Shown in pieces: positions 30,801 to 44,754 of a stretch of 60,000 bases of DNA. Each line of letters starts with the position of its first letter. Within the stretch, counting starts at the first letter, position 1. This DNA is from Symbiodinium natans. Taxonomy: Eukaryota; Sar; Dinophyceae; Suessiales; Symbiodiniaceae. Position numbers and translations under genes: made by a program. Below the pieces are notes generated by a model. It worked only from the letters and a program-made list of their open reading frames with translations. It ran no database searches and was not told the origin of the DNA. Location: contig CAJNDS010000805.1 of the NCBI GenBank assembly GCA_905221605.1, forward strand, positions 1 through 60,000, written 5' to 3'.

Positions 30801-31420
30801 GCGGCATGTGGTGGGATTTAGGATTGTTGCGGCATCTGGTACACGTCTCTTGCGCTTTGGGATTCGCAGAAACGCCCGAGCAGACAACGAAACATCACGG
30901 CCAAACTGACGACATTTAAACAGGAGCTGCTCTTGGTGGTCCGTCTTCAAAAGTATCCCTAGACCATAAGCCCAAAACCCCAATCCAAACTAAAGGTCCA
31001 ACAGGGCATCCCAATTGGACCCCCCCAATCCTGAAGCCGGAAGGGGAATAGGCTATAGGCCCTGTAGGCGGTGTAGGGTTCATGGCCCCTAAACTTCACT
31101 AACCAGGGTTGCGCTCCTCCTCCTCTTTGAAGAAGGCCTCCGTGCTGGGTACCCTTCGAGGCAATTTCGAGCCATCCATTCCCTTGAGCGGCAAGCCCTG
31201 GGGTTTGGGGGAAGTTTTGAGCCTGCGCTGCAGACCGAGGACAGAGCACCTACAACCATGGCCAATCACCTCCGGCAGATGGCGCAGCATGTGCATCGGT
31301 TTTGGAGTCTAGAGGGTCTACGATGTCGTGTAGACTCCTGACCCATGTTCTCGAGGATCAATGCCAGACCACATGTAACCACTTCTAAGCTTTCATCAGC
31401 GTCATTTGTGTTTATGACAC
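18545..31420 (-). CDS. Transportin-like importin (karyopherin beta-2), HEAT repeats
   Basis: Nuclear import receptor of the transportin/Kap104 type. Exons aligning in order with the family: about 31,420-31,340 (DADESLEVVTCGLALILENM); about 30,760-30,700 (HCLKVMQEMQDEDS); 28,746-28,619 (LLDCLDGVLDQLLETLLANM); 26,971-about 26,920 (ALALDELAKLIKE); 26,193-26,143 (EPVLERVLPMIRLKLAE); 25,936-about 25,885 (ETWERRELAVLALGAVA); 24,995-24,901 (LRCTALWAASRFVPLL); 23,972-23,913; 23,586-23,482 (AAAASSICELFENIPEQL); 23,072-23,016; 22,242-about 22,138; 20,707-20,642; 20,275-about 20,194; 19,200-19,121; 19,051-about 18,790 (VCNNAIW, the family hallmark); 18,649-about 18,545 (DEQDSKAWKGLCAA). Less certain exons lie at 30,110-30,006 and about 29,800-29,710, and a possible tail near 18,330-18,280. 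The N-terminal third should lie in 31,430-33,290 but was not recognised. Donors include GT, GC and one GA. Confidence 0.85.
20040..20157. repeat. (GCGTGT)n/(GT)n microsatellite
   Basis: About seven GCGTGT units run into a long (GT)n tract with one TT interruption. It lies in a transportin intron, about 80 bases below the 20,275-20,194 exon. Open frames across it (poly Val-Arg, Cys-Val) are repeat artefacts. Confidence 0.95.
25194..25324. repeat. Dispersed repeat, copy B (partner at 288-408)
   Basis: Diverged second copy of the repeat described at 288-408, sharing TGCCCTGCGGTGCG, ATCCTCCTTCTGCC and ACTCACAT. It lies in a transportin intron between the exons at 25,936 and 24,995. Confidence 0.7.
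27222..27248. repeat. Poly-C tract
   Basis: About 27 consecutive C within a transportin intron. CCCTAAA-like heptamers follow at about 27,355-27,370. Confidence 0.9.
27788..27820. repeat. (ATC)n microsatellite
   Basis: Ten or so ATC/CAT units in a transportin intron. The minus-strand poly-Asp frame across it is an artefact. Confidence 0.95.
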
Positions 31421-33290
31421 ATTGGTTGTGGAGGTGCCGAGGCATTCTCAAACTTGAAGTCGAGTATTGTCTGGGATTTGCGGCAACCGCGTCAAGCCTG
31501 AACCTAGACCGTTGAACCTGAACCCTAACCCCCCTAAAACCCGAGGCCCCGAAACCCCAAGCTTGGCACAGGGGCGCCTCGCCAACGCATGGCTTCAATG
31601 GCAAAAACCCTTGCGGGCTTCTTCGGGACTTTCTATAGGGGCGATGTAGGGCCTACAGGGTTGCTAGGGGTCGTAGGGCCTATGAGGCATAGAGGGTTTG
31701 TAGGGATGTAGGGGTGCTATTTGCAAGGTACACGGGCTGTGTCAGGTTCCGAGAGGTGGGTCTGAATCTTGTTCTTGCAGAAGCATCTGTAATCTGCATG
31801 TTGTGAGCTGAGATTCGGCAGACTTTCCTCATGTTCCACGCAAGATCTGTCCGGATCGGCACTTTATCAACGAGCGAGTCTGAAGGAAGACTGACCGTGA
31901 GGTAAGGTCAACTGGGTTCATACGCAAGACCACTTCCATGAGTCAGCAGCCATCAGCAACCTGATGCCACTTGGCCTGTTACCAGTAGATCCATTGCTGA
32001 AGTCTACCACAACAATCCCCGTGTAAAAGCGCAAGGCCTTGTGGCACTGACTTTTCCAGAGCAGCGACATGCTTGTCTTCTGGTTCATCACGCCAGCCTG
32101 GAGGAACAGCCCTGCCATGGGGCTTCGGAGCATGGGTTTGGCTTAGGACTTCAAGAATTTTAGGGTGGAATTTGACAACCTGAGAGATATTGAGAGATTT
32201 AGGGCATAGGATTTCAGGGCATTGGACTTCGGGACTGGGCTACCGGAAGGTGGTCACTGGAAGGGGTGGCGTGTGGCAGCGGATTTGAGGAGTTTGCAAT
32301 TTAGGGGTGGCTTCAGTCACTGCTTCACTGCTTGCGTCCGCGCATGAGCAACAAAAATCACCACACCCACTGTCTGCATCCACACGAGTGCCATGACTCA
32401 TGATGCACCCCTGAAAACAGGCCAGGTGACTTGCTCAGACTTCTCTGCCCGCACGACCAGCTTACCTGCAGCCGCTGAGCCACTGTGGAAGGTATCTATG
32501 CCGCTGACACCCCAGTTGTAAATCTCAGAAGATGTCCCAGTTCTGACTGAAAAAACCTGATGTTCTAGGCTCACATAACGCTTCCTGGGTGGATCGCTGG
32601 CTGAGCGGAAGGGTCGCGGCTGAGGGTTGGGCAGCATGCTGTGCTTGCAGGATCGGATGTAGGGAGGGCATTGCAAGTGATTCAAGTGCTACATCAAAGC
32701 GCTGCGACGGGACGTGTTCGTTAAGCTTTGCATGTTGTTTGGTGGGCTTTTTTGGGTTGGGTCGTCCGGGCGTCGCGAACCCAACATCACCCAGAGCACC
32801 CGGCCACGCGTACCGAATGGGGGCTTCGGTTGCCCCCCCCCCCCCCCCCAACAACATGGCGATGCGTTGACAAAGAGCCGAGGGTGCAGTTGTACGGACG
32901 ACTCGTATTTTTTAGCCCAGCAAGTCAGTAGACTCAATAGACCTCCACACAGCATCCCGCTGTAGCCCCACCATCCTCAACCTTACTGTCGCATCCAAAC
33001 GGCCGGGACTAGAATCCATTTGATCCTCGAATCTGATACGACAAGGCGCCACGAACTTAGAAGCTACCTTAAGCGTGCTGACCTGAAATTGGCACATCAT
33101 TCACGGAGCGATCGCAGGCTACCCCCTTTTGAGCCTCGGAACACTGGAAACCTGGGAAACTGATGGATCAGACAAGGGGCCTCTTTGGTTGTTTGGTGTT
33201 CTAAGGAGCCCAGTAACCCTAAGAACAAGCCGGGTGCTGGGCATCCTAGTAATCAATGATTTTGGGATTCTTTTGGCTTAGAGAAGGTCA

Positions 33291-35512
<2,222 letters not shown>

Positions 35513-35599
35513 GCTGGGCGGATCACCCTCCCCCAGGCGGCAAGAAAATTGTCGCTGAAATGGCTCGACCCTGCCATCCCGAAGATCTTGCTTGGACAA

Positions 35600-36200
35600 G
35601 CCATCGACTGAGATCCCACATCCCACATCCCGAACTCCCAAACCAGAAAGTAGCGGGTGAGGGTCGCGATGGGTTTTGGGGTGCAGCTTGAGGATAGGGT
35701 TTCCGAGTCTTGATAATTCAGGACTTTAATTTGAGGTCCTTCCCGGGCGCCCAGTTGGAGAGTTCGGGTGGGCTTCGGTTGAAAATACGGCGAGGATTAT
35801 CGGGCTCAAAGATGGACTTCGTGTTTCTGAGGCATCCCTTTGTAGAGTCCTGTGAGCCTGAATTCTGGGACCTCAAGCTCAAGCCTCAGACCCTTCGACT
35901 GCGGTGTTGCAGCCTTCTGCCAGAAGGGCGTTTAGGGCACTATGGGGTGCAGCCGCTGAGGATTTTCTAGAGCTTATAAGGCTTGGGATTTCAAGCCAAG
36001 GGTTTGGGAGCTCAGTTTTTAGAGTGAAGTGCTTGACCTCGGCGGCTTTGCTGCGCGGGCTTGTTGTACTTGGGCGCCTCAAGGTTTGTTTAACCCTTCA
36101 ACCGAAAACTTCCAAAACAGAAAACGTCCAACAACATCCGACCCTACACTGTCCTGAAGCCACAACTCTTTCTAGGGTGTTGGCTTCTACTCCCGGGAGA
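35600..36200. other. Intergenic stretch upstream of ubiquitin-eL40, nothing supported
   Basis: I see scattered TTTAGGG-like heptamers and no credible exon between about 35,600 and 36,200. The region would contain the 5' leader of the ubiquitin-eL40 gene, but no TATA-like box or trans-splice acceptor can be singled out. Confidence 0.4.
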
Positions 36201-36204
36201 GAAC

Positions 36205-36278
36205 GTTCAAGCAGCTTGGCTCTTTGTCAATCAAGGCGTAGCGATCCATGATATGTTGCCCGTGCAGGTTCACGATGT
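36205..36278 (-). CDS. Orphan coding-like exon
   Basis: A 74-nt segment follows a clean acceptor (CTCCATTTCAG) and ends at a GT. Read in one frame it gives IVNLHGQHIMDRYALIDKEP followed by SCLN. It sits between the calmodulin-like gene and ubiquitin-eL40. I do not recognise the family. A neighbouring open segment near 36,760-36,640 (VFLATLVFLQQIGLC) could belong with it, but no link can be shown. It may be a small separate gene or chance. Confidence 0.35.
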
Positions 36279-37226
36279 CTGAAATGGAGAACCGATCAAT
36301 CTGAACGTTATAAACCCCAAGCCCTGAACACCAGATTTACTTGCCTGTGTGCTACTCTGTGCTTCGGTAGTGTAGCTGTGCCATGCACCCATATGAGCGA
36401 CTGCCAAAACCGGCTGGCGGTGCTAATGGACGCAACATGAGGGATGTCGCTTTTCAAGTGTTCCATCGCTTTACAGGGTTTTAACGTCAGGGGTGAATCG
36501 GTAGGTCGGTCCATCTTGTTGTTGGAATCGGAAGGCTTCAGCAGAGTCTTTTATGAGTGAAAACCTGAAGTCCCCTGAGCTCTTCTCATGACCGTTGACC
36601 GAACCTGTCAACGCCAGCCCTGTAGTTCTCCAACATCAAACCTAGTCTCCATCCCAGGCATGAATCTCTGCCGGGAGTGTTCGCAGCCGAGCTTGAACTG
36701 TACAGAGCCCAATTTGCTGCAGAAACACCAAGGTCGCCAGAAATACATCGCGCCGTGGCAGCTGTGGCCTAAATGGTGTGTCTTTTTCACCTTCGGTTTG
36801 TTCTTACATGATGATGCCTGTTGTTGTTTTATGTGCCAACGAGCATATGCGGAACCCTCATCCCGGGTAAATGGGCTGGCAGGAGCAGTATGCGGGCAGT
36901 ACTACCCGACTTGACCCGACCAAGGATACTGTGGTAGCTTAATGGCGGTGAGACAATGCTACTCCTAGCACAGTAACAATCCTCCATGGTAGGCAGTTGT
37001 CAGGTGAGATAGAATGAAAGCAGCTGCAACAGCTACCAGCATCTGGCGACAAAACCTTTTGGAACGACATCGTTGGGCAAGTCAGCTGCGGTCGCTGACA
37101 CTGTTCGTTAACACCAAGCGGAACTCCGGATTTGATCCGCAACAATCTGAACTAGCAAGATAGAAGTGCAACTGCCGCAACTGACCCTACGCACATCTTC
37201 CACTTCCAGCGCACAGGGAGAAGTCC

Positions 37227-40200
37227 TCAACGGGCCATCATCATCTTGACAAACTCGTCATAACCTTGCAGCTGAAATCCGGGTGACGTTTCTGTAGTCT
37301 GGGCATGCCACCCTACAAGCACTGTCGCTTCGAGTAATTGCCATGTGCGCACATGCCAAGCAAGCCAAACAGGAACCGTGCCTGTTCAATCCAAGCCCCT
37401 AAACAAAACTAAACCCTGAAGCTAACTTGTACGCCACTGCATGCTCCAAACGGACCATTTACTCGGGCACAACCCTTTGCAGTTCGCCCCCGAGCACTAG
37501 GTCGCTGTGCAAACCCAGACCCTGAACGTGGCTCTGAAGGGCTAACCTAGAGAGGTCTGCAGCCTCGCAGAAGGTTCGGAGCCACAAGGCAGATACAAGA
37601 GCTCTGTGAACAACCTAATTACATGTGCTCCCTTTCGGCTCGGGGTTCGGTTCGGTAGAGCATCTCAGATCTCCAACTTCTTGCTACAAATGTTGCGGTA
37701 TCAACAACAGATCTAACCCTGACCTCATTCCCTGTAACGTCAGGCAGAGCAGCGGATCTTGCCGGGGCCCTTCTTCCTCTGGGTCGGTGCACCTTGGCGG
37801 CCTTGGCCGGGAAAGCCATGGAGTTCCAGAGATCCTCGCAACCCCAATCTCGAATGGCTACATAGTGCAGTATGGCCTCCCCTGTATACGGGACCCAGCA
37901 AACATTCATGATGTCGAATCGTCACCCCCCTCTCCCCCTCCCCCCCTCCCCCTCAGCGCCCACCCCCCCCCCCCTTCCCAAGAAAACAAAGAAAAAAAGA
38001 AAGAAAGAGGCTCGCCTGGTGCTTTCGGAAGGCTTGGCAGCTGTGAGGCTGCAAGAGCCAACCTTTGTTTCATGTACTGGAGCGCCCTTATAGATGATTA
38101 CCCTTTCCAATAGGATTCCTCATTAACAGGTCCTCTACTCTAGCATGCCGCAATTGGGGCGAGGAGGAAGGACCATCATACCAGGCATGAACATGGTCAA
38201 ATCGTCAAGGAGGGAGACCATGTACCCTTGTTTTTGTTCTGTGATTCTGAAACTGGTCTGGTCTCGGAAAGCTCTTCCACGGGCAATGTTTCCCCTAGGC
38301 CCTGCACCCGAATTCGCACCGCAGGCTGCGGCTCACTGTCCGGCATCCCCAACCCCGAAAGAGCTGCCACTCTGGAACCCTGGGGAAAGATTTATAGGGA
38401 ATGTGCAGGGTTTAGTCTGGGGTAAAGCCTTCAATCCCGAACCCTCGGTCCGAAGCGGAGTAGTTGGGAGCATCTCAACAGAACCAGGCAGCACAGTGTC
38501 GGAGTCGGCCACTTGCTGTCGAAGCCAAGCACGCGCCTTGTCAGCAACGAGGTCCTCGGAGCAGTGGCGCCCCAGGCCAGGATGGCATGACATAGGGGGT
38601 ATAAGGGCTTCAGGGTATCAGGGTACTCGGGTTGCTGTAAGGGGTTGTCTCCGCGTGGCTGTCACCTGTTTTGCACGTAAAAGGTCCAGGCATGCTGTTT
38701 GAACTCCGGGTTTCGGTCTTGTACGTCATAAGCTGGGCATCTGCTCAGCAAAGGGGCTGCGGTTTCGAGACCTGGGCCTGGAAACCCTGCATGCCGCCTA
38801 CATTGGGCCTACATGAGCAGCAGGGGGGCAGGAGCTTCGGTGGCTTCAGCAAAACAAACATGCAGAACAAGTCTGCAACTTGGCCAACACCAGGTGCCTC
38901 CTTCAAAGCTTAGACCCGAATCCAAACCCTCCAAATCTAACCCGAACTCTTGAATCTGCATCTAACTCCCCCGTTTCCTGAGCGCCTTTCCTGCCTTGAT
39001 CTTACACGCAGGCCCATGCTGCTCTTTTCCGGATGTAGCCAGGTTGCCCACTGGCTCTGTCCTGGAGGTGTGCTGCCCGACGACTCTATGGTCTATCTAA
39101 ACCCCTCAGCTCCGAACACCAAATGCAAGCTGAGACTTGATGAACAGCTAGCCCTACGTAGGACCCAGGACTCTCAGCAGCAAAGGCTGAGTTCAGTGCC
39201 TTTGGAGAACTTTAGCCAACCTACCAGGTCCTACCATGATGCTGGCATCCCGAGCTTTTCCTCTCTGTGCTGTCGACGGAACCCGGGTAGGGGGACCCTT
39301 AGGGGGATAGGGCCCAGTCCTGAGCAGCGCGCCAGCACCGACAGCGCCAAAGACGAGGCCCACACACGAGAGTCAATGCCTGACCACAGGGCTCACGTCC
39401 GAAATACTAGAGCACCGAAATGATGGCCCCTACATTTTCATAGCTGTTTGAAAGAAAAAGCTACCAGTACCATTCTGGGTTGTGTTACAATGGGGGGGGA
39501 AGGGGCTTACAGGGCGTGTGGGATGGGGCTTGGTGCTTCTAAGCCCGGCAGGGTTGATGAGGGTTAATATAACCTCCGAGGGGGTCAGGCTCAGGATTGA
39601 GCTTGAGTTGTTTTAGTCTTACTCGTTTCAAAGTCCCATCTGGCCTCAGACTTACCCTAAGCCCTAAGCCCTAAGCCCTAAACCCTAAACCCTAAACCCA
39701 GAAGGTCCCAGCCGGTCCCCACCTACCGGTGGCGCCAAGCTCGCCAACTCCACATGGAAGAGGCTAGCGAAGGCGACGTCGAGATCCCAGGAGCCGTCGA
39801 AGGCCTATCTTGGGGTTTCAGGATGCTTAGGGTGTTTGTTCATGCAGGTTCGGTTTAGGGTTTAGGGTTTAGGGTTTAGGGTTTAGGGTTTAGGGTTTAG
39901 GGTTTAGGGTTTAGGGTTTAGGGTTTAGGGTTTAGGGTTTAGGGTTTAGGGTTTAGGGTTTAGGGTTTAGGGTTTAGGGTTGTTGAATCTTGGGGCTGAG
40001 GGGTAGGGGAGCCACAAAGCCTTGCAGATGATAAGCCCTCAGCAAACTCCCGCCATGACCTCCTGGAGCCCCCAACACAGCAGACCCCTGCGCCTGCAGC
40101 AGGACCAAGGACTGTAGGAGCTCTGGGAGAACCTCTCAAGGGCTTTGGGGTGCTGGCTCGGTCTGCTTTCGACTGGGGAGGTTAGGCGGTTTCAAGGGTT

Positions 40201-42350
40201 GGGAGTTTCGGGCCGAGGGTTGCATGTGTAGCTGTGTAGCTGACAGCTGGGGCAGCGAGACAGCTACCCCAAAGCCAGCTGCGACAAACCGTAAACCTTC
40301 AACTCCCAGCAGGGCAGAACCTTTCGAAGCCAAACCAAGCATGAACCCTTAAACCTTAAACACCCAACTTCTAAGCCCTCAAACAGGGCCTAAACCCAAA
40401 AGCCCCATATGAACCTCTGGACCTGGCGACTCAAAGGGGAGGAGCCTCTGGGCTCGTCGCTTCCACTGTCACAGCATCCTCAGGGGCCTCCTTCACGAGG
40501 GGGCTTCCGGGGTTGAGGGTTTAGGGTTTAGGTTTTAGGGTTTAAGGCTCACAGGGTTCAACAGGGTTTGGGGTAAGGGGCTGGAGGCGGCTGGAAGGGG
40601 GAAAGGGCAGCAAGTTGGCACAAAGGAGGACAAGGAAGGCGAACCGTCTTTTTTGCTAGGCTCACCTCTACAGTGTTGTTCTTTTAGCATCAATAACACC
40701 TCGGTAACCATGAGCATCTGCTGCTCCTCGAATAGGTCACCATCGACGTCTGCTTCCCGGATCATCTCATCGATCTCCTCGTCATCGAGCCTCTCGCCTC
40801 CAGGATTGCAGAGGCTTATACCCGGCTGTATAGGGTTTGTGAGATTTAGGAGGTTTAGGCACTTGTAAACGGTGAGGTTTCAAGGGTTATAGGGTTTTTA
40901 GGGCTTAGAGGGATGTGGGGTTGATGGCCGTGGCTACGTCCTGGTCTTGCCGGATCACTGGAGCACTATAGAACTTATGTGGCTGCACAAGGACTTGAGG
41001 GACTGTCAACCTACAGAGGAGTTCATAGGCTGGTGAGCTCTGTTGATCCCCCTCAGCCCATCGAAGCCCTGTTTATACCAGGGCTGTCATGGCTCAGCCT
41101 GTGTGCCCACTTTAGGGGTTAGCCTCCCAGGGACCAGGAAGCACCGGTCCTGGGAGCTTGCTTTTCTTTTTTTTGGGGGGAGCCCCTTGCCAGGCCACCA
41201 ACCTCAGTCAGAAAGCCTACAGACACAAAACAGAATCGAAATAAATAAGCACATGTAGATAAATGAAAACAAATATATATATATATATATCTGTATATAT
41301 ACATATATACATATATATATATATGCACCTAATAAAAACCATGCTAAGCAGCGCAACTCGAGAATCTAAATGGTATGTATGAATCCGTACAAGCCCTCTA
41401 GGCCCAAACTCTGGCCTAAGTTCGTCATCACCTGGCGCAACTCCGCCGCAGAGATGTAGCCGTCCCCCCGCGTGTCAAAGACTCGAAAGGCTTCAACGAG
41501 ATCTTCCTGCGCGCGGACTTCATTCGGGTGCCGATTTTGGGTTCTATGGTGCTTGTCTCTTCACCTACCTGCCCATCAACACCTTTGTGAGGGAGGACTT
41601 CTTGCTAAACAAACACGCGATGCTTCGTGTTGGTAAGGCCTGCCGTGTCTTTCGCGTAGCATGGGCGTTCCAACTTTCGCAACCGTTGCAATCAGGACCC
41701 TTTCTCTGATCTACTACAGATATCACTACATATGTCAGGAAATGGCCCCGTACTCCTCCATGCCTCGAATTTGCCACCTGAAGCATCGCACGCCTTGCAT
41801 CCCAACCCCGAAACTCGTGTCACAGCTCCCGCTGCTGCCTCTGCATCCGTGTCTTTCATCTTCCGCGCCTGCCTCTGGCCGAGAGCGGCTGGCAGGAAGT
41901 GTATTCACCCTTCAACTGCTCAACTAACCCCGCAACCCCATAAGGCCTCTAACCCCTAAAACATCAAACGCGCAGACTTTTCCACCGAACTTAGGGCGCA
42001 AGGGTTGCGATTCGAGAGATGGAGCTCGCCACTTGACTTGAAACGATGGGCTTCGCAAGGAATCTGGCTTTGGGATACCTTCACAAAAGAAGCACCCACC
42101 ATCCTGAAGCCTTCTAAGTCGACCTAAACCCACCATCCTGACCCCTTCCAAGTCGACCTAAAACACAGATCTTCATGGAGGGTTTAGGGTTTAGTTTAGG
42201 GTTTTGGATTTAGGGCTGAGGGTTATGGGGTTGGGGTTTAGGGTTTCGGGTTGACAATGAAAGTCAACCTGCAAGGCAAAGGTGCATTGAAAGGAACTCG
42301 GGGAAGTCGATGGTCCCGGTGCCGTCGCAGTCGACTTCGTTGATCATGTC
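37227..42350 (-). CDS. Calmodulin-like EF-hand protein (first EF-hand and one short exon not found)
   Basis: Calcium-binding protein of the calmodulin family. Exons: 42,350-42,286 ([22 protein letters not shown]-hand 2); 41,673-41,640, a 34-nt exon encoding the central linker; 41,506-41,416 ([22 protein letters not shown]-hand 3, then MTNLG); 40,797-40,741 ([19 protein letters not shown], start of EF-hand 4); 37,264-37,227 ([11 protein letters not shown] and stop). Phases agree across the first four exons, with three GC donors and one GT donor. A short exon completing the EF-hand 4 loop must lie between 40,741 and 37,264 but was not found. EF-hand 1 should be upstream of 42,350; an open segment near 43,240 resembling SEAELHQ is a weak candidate. 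The linker is the same length as in calmodulin but unlike it in sequence, and EF-hand 3 has Arg at loop position 3. It may therefore be a calmodulin-like paralogue. Confidence 0.85.
39652..39699. repeat. CCCTAAG/CCCTAAA heptamer array
   Basis: About six or seven consecutive heptamers change from CCCTAAG to CCCTAAA. The array ends about 28 bases below the donor of the exon-like segment 39,727-39,804. Confidence 0.9.
39727..39804 (-). CDS. Orphan 78-nt exon-like segment inside the calmodulin-like gene
   Basis: Bounded by an AG acceptor (AAGATAG) and a strong donor (GTAGGT). It is exactly 26 codons with no stop ([20 protein letters not shown]). It lies in the long last intron of the calmodulin-like gene. 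The heptamer arrays on either side are inverted relative to each other: CCCTAAA below and (TTTAGGG)n above. No family recognised. It could be a cassette exon, part of a nested gene, or chance. Confidence 0.4.
39852..39981. repeat. Interstitial telomeric repeat (TTTAGGG)n
   Basis: About 18 uninterrupted, perfect TTTAGGG units (130 bp). This is the Arabidopsis-type telomere repeat, also reported for dinoflagellates. The block is intronic, not terminal: calmodulin-like exons lie on both sides. Its perfection contrasts with the degenerate heptamers elsewhere. Confidence 0.97.
41271..41325. repeat. AT-rich (TA)n microsatellite
   Basis: TATATA/CATATA run in the calmodulin-like gene intron below the EF-hand 3 exon. 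Similar tracts occur at about 56,230-56,302 and 58,740-58,812. Confidence 0.9.
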
Positions 42351-43879
42351 CTGTCAGGGCTGGCTTCTGAGGCCAGTGAAAATAGCAAGACCCTGAGGCT
42401 GTAGAGGGCTTTGGGATTCAAGGCCGTTTCGTTGAAACCAACCCTGCAGAAGTTTATGGTTTGCGGTTTTGGACTTCAGAGTTTAGATGAAGCTCCCACG
42501 TTTTTGGAACTTCAAGTAAAACACACACATGCGAACATCGCTCAAGGCTTCGAATGCCACATGCAGAATCTCAGGATTCAGCAAGGCTAAAGAAACCAAA
42601 CTGTCCAGGAGGTTACCCTGCAAAACCCCACCTATGCCTGCGGTCCTGTAACTCGGCTTCCGTTGGGTTCTGACCCAAGCCTCAGGCTGCAGAGTACTGT
42701 CAATTGCTTCGCTAGGAAACACGCCTGTTAAGCTCAGCCTTGAGTCTAAGGTTTACTCTTCAAGAAAGGGTCTGTGGGTCACTTTTTGATGCTCATCCTA
42801 GACCCCCAGAGGAAGCTGGCCACGCCCGCTCTTCTAGACTCGGGTGTATGTGGTTTAGGGCTCAAGTGATCAAGCCGAGGATGTGGTTCAGCACGAATCG
42901 TGTCTTTGGTTAACTTCGACACTTGCTGCATCGAGCTCGACTGACACTTCTTCCGTATAGGAGCTGAAGCGAAATACGTGTGGCCACTCTTGGCGTTTCA
43001 TTACTACGGCAAAACAAGGGCGTCAAGGACCTCCAAAAGGCTGAAACCTCTCAGTGCTAACTGGTCTGTCCTGCTCGACTTCTACGGTGTGGAGAGGAGC
43101 GTGGAGAGATGTTAAGGCCCTAAGGCCCTATGCTACACGCATCTTGATGGCCACGCCATGCCTCAAGAGCAAGATGCTGCAATCTTTTCAACAAACCGAA
43201 ATGTGGAGCTATAGAGTTCGACTGGTGGAGCTCTGCCTCCGAAAAAGCAGCCCAAGCCCACATCATGGCGAGTTCCCAGCCAAAACTGCAGAATAACTGA
43301 ACCCAAACTGCTTGGTTTCAGGAAAACTTTTGGGTGATAGAATCTACGTAGTCTAAGGCTTCAAAGGCTCGCAGACTCCCCCAACACGCAAACATGACCT
43401 TCAGAACCCAAAACCGTCCTGGACCCATTGGATCCTCTCCACCCCTGTTGCCTTGGCCGTTCCCTCTCCGAGCAGCAGCGCATCACGCTCGAGAGCTCTT
43501 TAGTTGAGATCGTGCCTGCACACATCTGCGAAAGAAGCCGCTTCGGAGTCCTATACCTACTAATTGGCCACCTGTCCAGTTTCCAAGAACATCCTTGCAG
43601 GGCATAGTCAAACTGGTTGGAGATGTGACATGACTGTTCATGCCGGGTAGTGACCAGCGTGGTCTAGGATAAAACATAAGACCCGCCGCGGAAAAGAAAA
43701 ATCAAAAGGCAGGACTCCAACATGCTCCCCGGATGCTCTTGTAAACCCTCTGGTGTGGCAACTTTCCGACTGAGCCACGCCCTGCCCGCCACCAGTAGCC
43801 TTGGAAATACTTATCCTAACTACTGAATTTTCTCAGGGCACACCCCGTCCCCCTTCCGCAGCAGGAGGCCTGAGTTCTC

Positions 43880-43910
43880 AAACTGCGGCCGTGGCGGCAG
43901 GCCGCAGTTT
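43880..43910. repeat. Perfect 11-bp inverted repeat (hairpin)
   Basis: AAACTGCGGCC and GGCCGCAGTTT flank a nine-base GC-rich loop. It lies between the recognised exons of the VWA protein and the calmodulin-like gene. It could act as an RNA hairpin or be chance. Confidence 0.7.
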
Positions 43911-44754
43911 GCGCTGACAGTGCGGTTGCTTCCCCCAAGTGCCTCCTGCAAATTGGGGCGGCTTCTCATACCCAGCCCTGAAAACCCCCCAAAAGCCCTC
44001 AGGCTCTCTGAAATCTCACATCCTTTGAGCCCTATAATCTGATTCTACCATGAGGTGGGCCGTCAGGGACTGAAGGGGTACGCCATGAGGCACTCACGAG
44101 GGACTCTGGCTCCTGGGGGTTTTTGGCGCTTTGGAGATGTAAAAATGCTTTACCTCCGGCCTCCTGACTCCTGATTCCTCCTCTTCGTCTTACAACAGAA
44201 TTCGCCGGATGAGGCACAATGATGATGGTGACGATGGCTACATCAGGCTCTCTGCTCTTTGAAGGCTGTGCTGCGTTACCCTCAGACCCTCGAAGACCCT
44301 AAAGAGATTCAAGAACCTCTAACCCGTCCGTTGCTGTAGCCCCACCGGTTCTCTGTGTAGAGATGTAGTAGGTTCGATGTTCTTAGGCAAAGCCGGGATG
44401 GGACGGTGACATGAGCCGGTCCTCCGCAGCACCACCGACTGCAATAAAGGACGTGTACCGCGTGGCCAGCTGAAACCGAATGCCTTCTCATGGTTGCTGT
44501 GGGCAGGAGCATGGGCCCAATGGGAGTCCCGATCTACAGAATGATCCTTATATAGTTTGGGTATCAAAGAGGCCTGCGGCGGCTTAGATCAACCCCTTTA
44601 TTTGGGTTTGTCGGATGTTGGGCGTTCTTGTTTTGGAGCTTGGGGGGGCGGGGGGGTGCTAGGGTATTGCAAGCAGAGGGGCCATGGGAAACCCCTGATG
44701 ATCGGAACGACCTCCTGAACATCCCATCCCCCAAACGAAGCCCCGTATCCTTTG

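Noticed and set aside
37743-37830. Ribosomal-protein-like stretch ([10 protein letters not shown])
   Set aside because: Tried as the missing EF-hand 4 exon and as a ribosomal protein; neither the reading phase nor the flanking sequence fits.
38333-38593. Minus-strand helical frame ([20 protein letters not shown])
   Set aside because: Plausible composition, but two overlapping frames look equally good, splice sites are unclear and no family is recognised; not strong enough to list as a gene.
44190-44263. + strand EF-hand-like sequence (NDDGDDGYIRLSAL)
   Set aside because: It is on the wrong strand for the calmodulin-like gene, ends at a stop at once, and comes from a GATGATGGTGACGATGG simple repeat.
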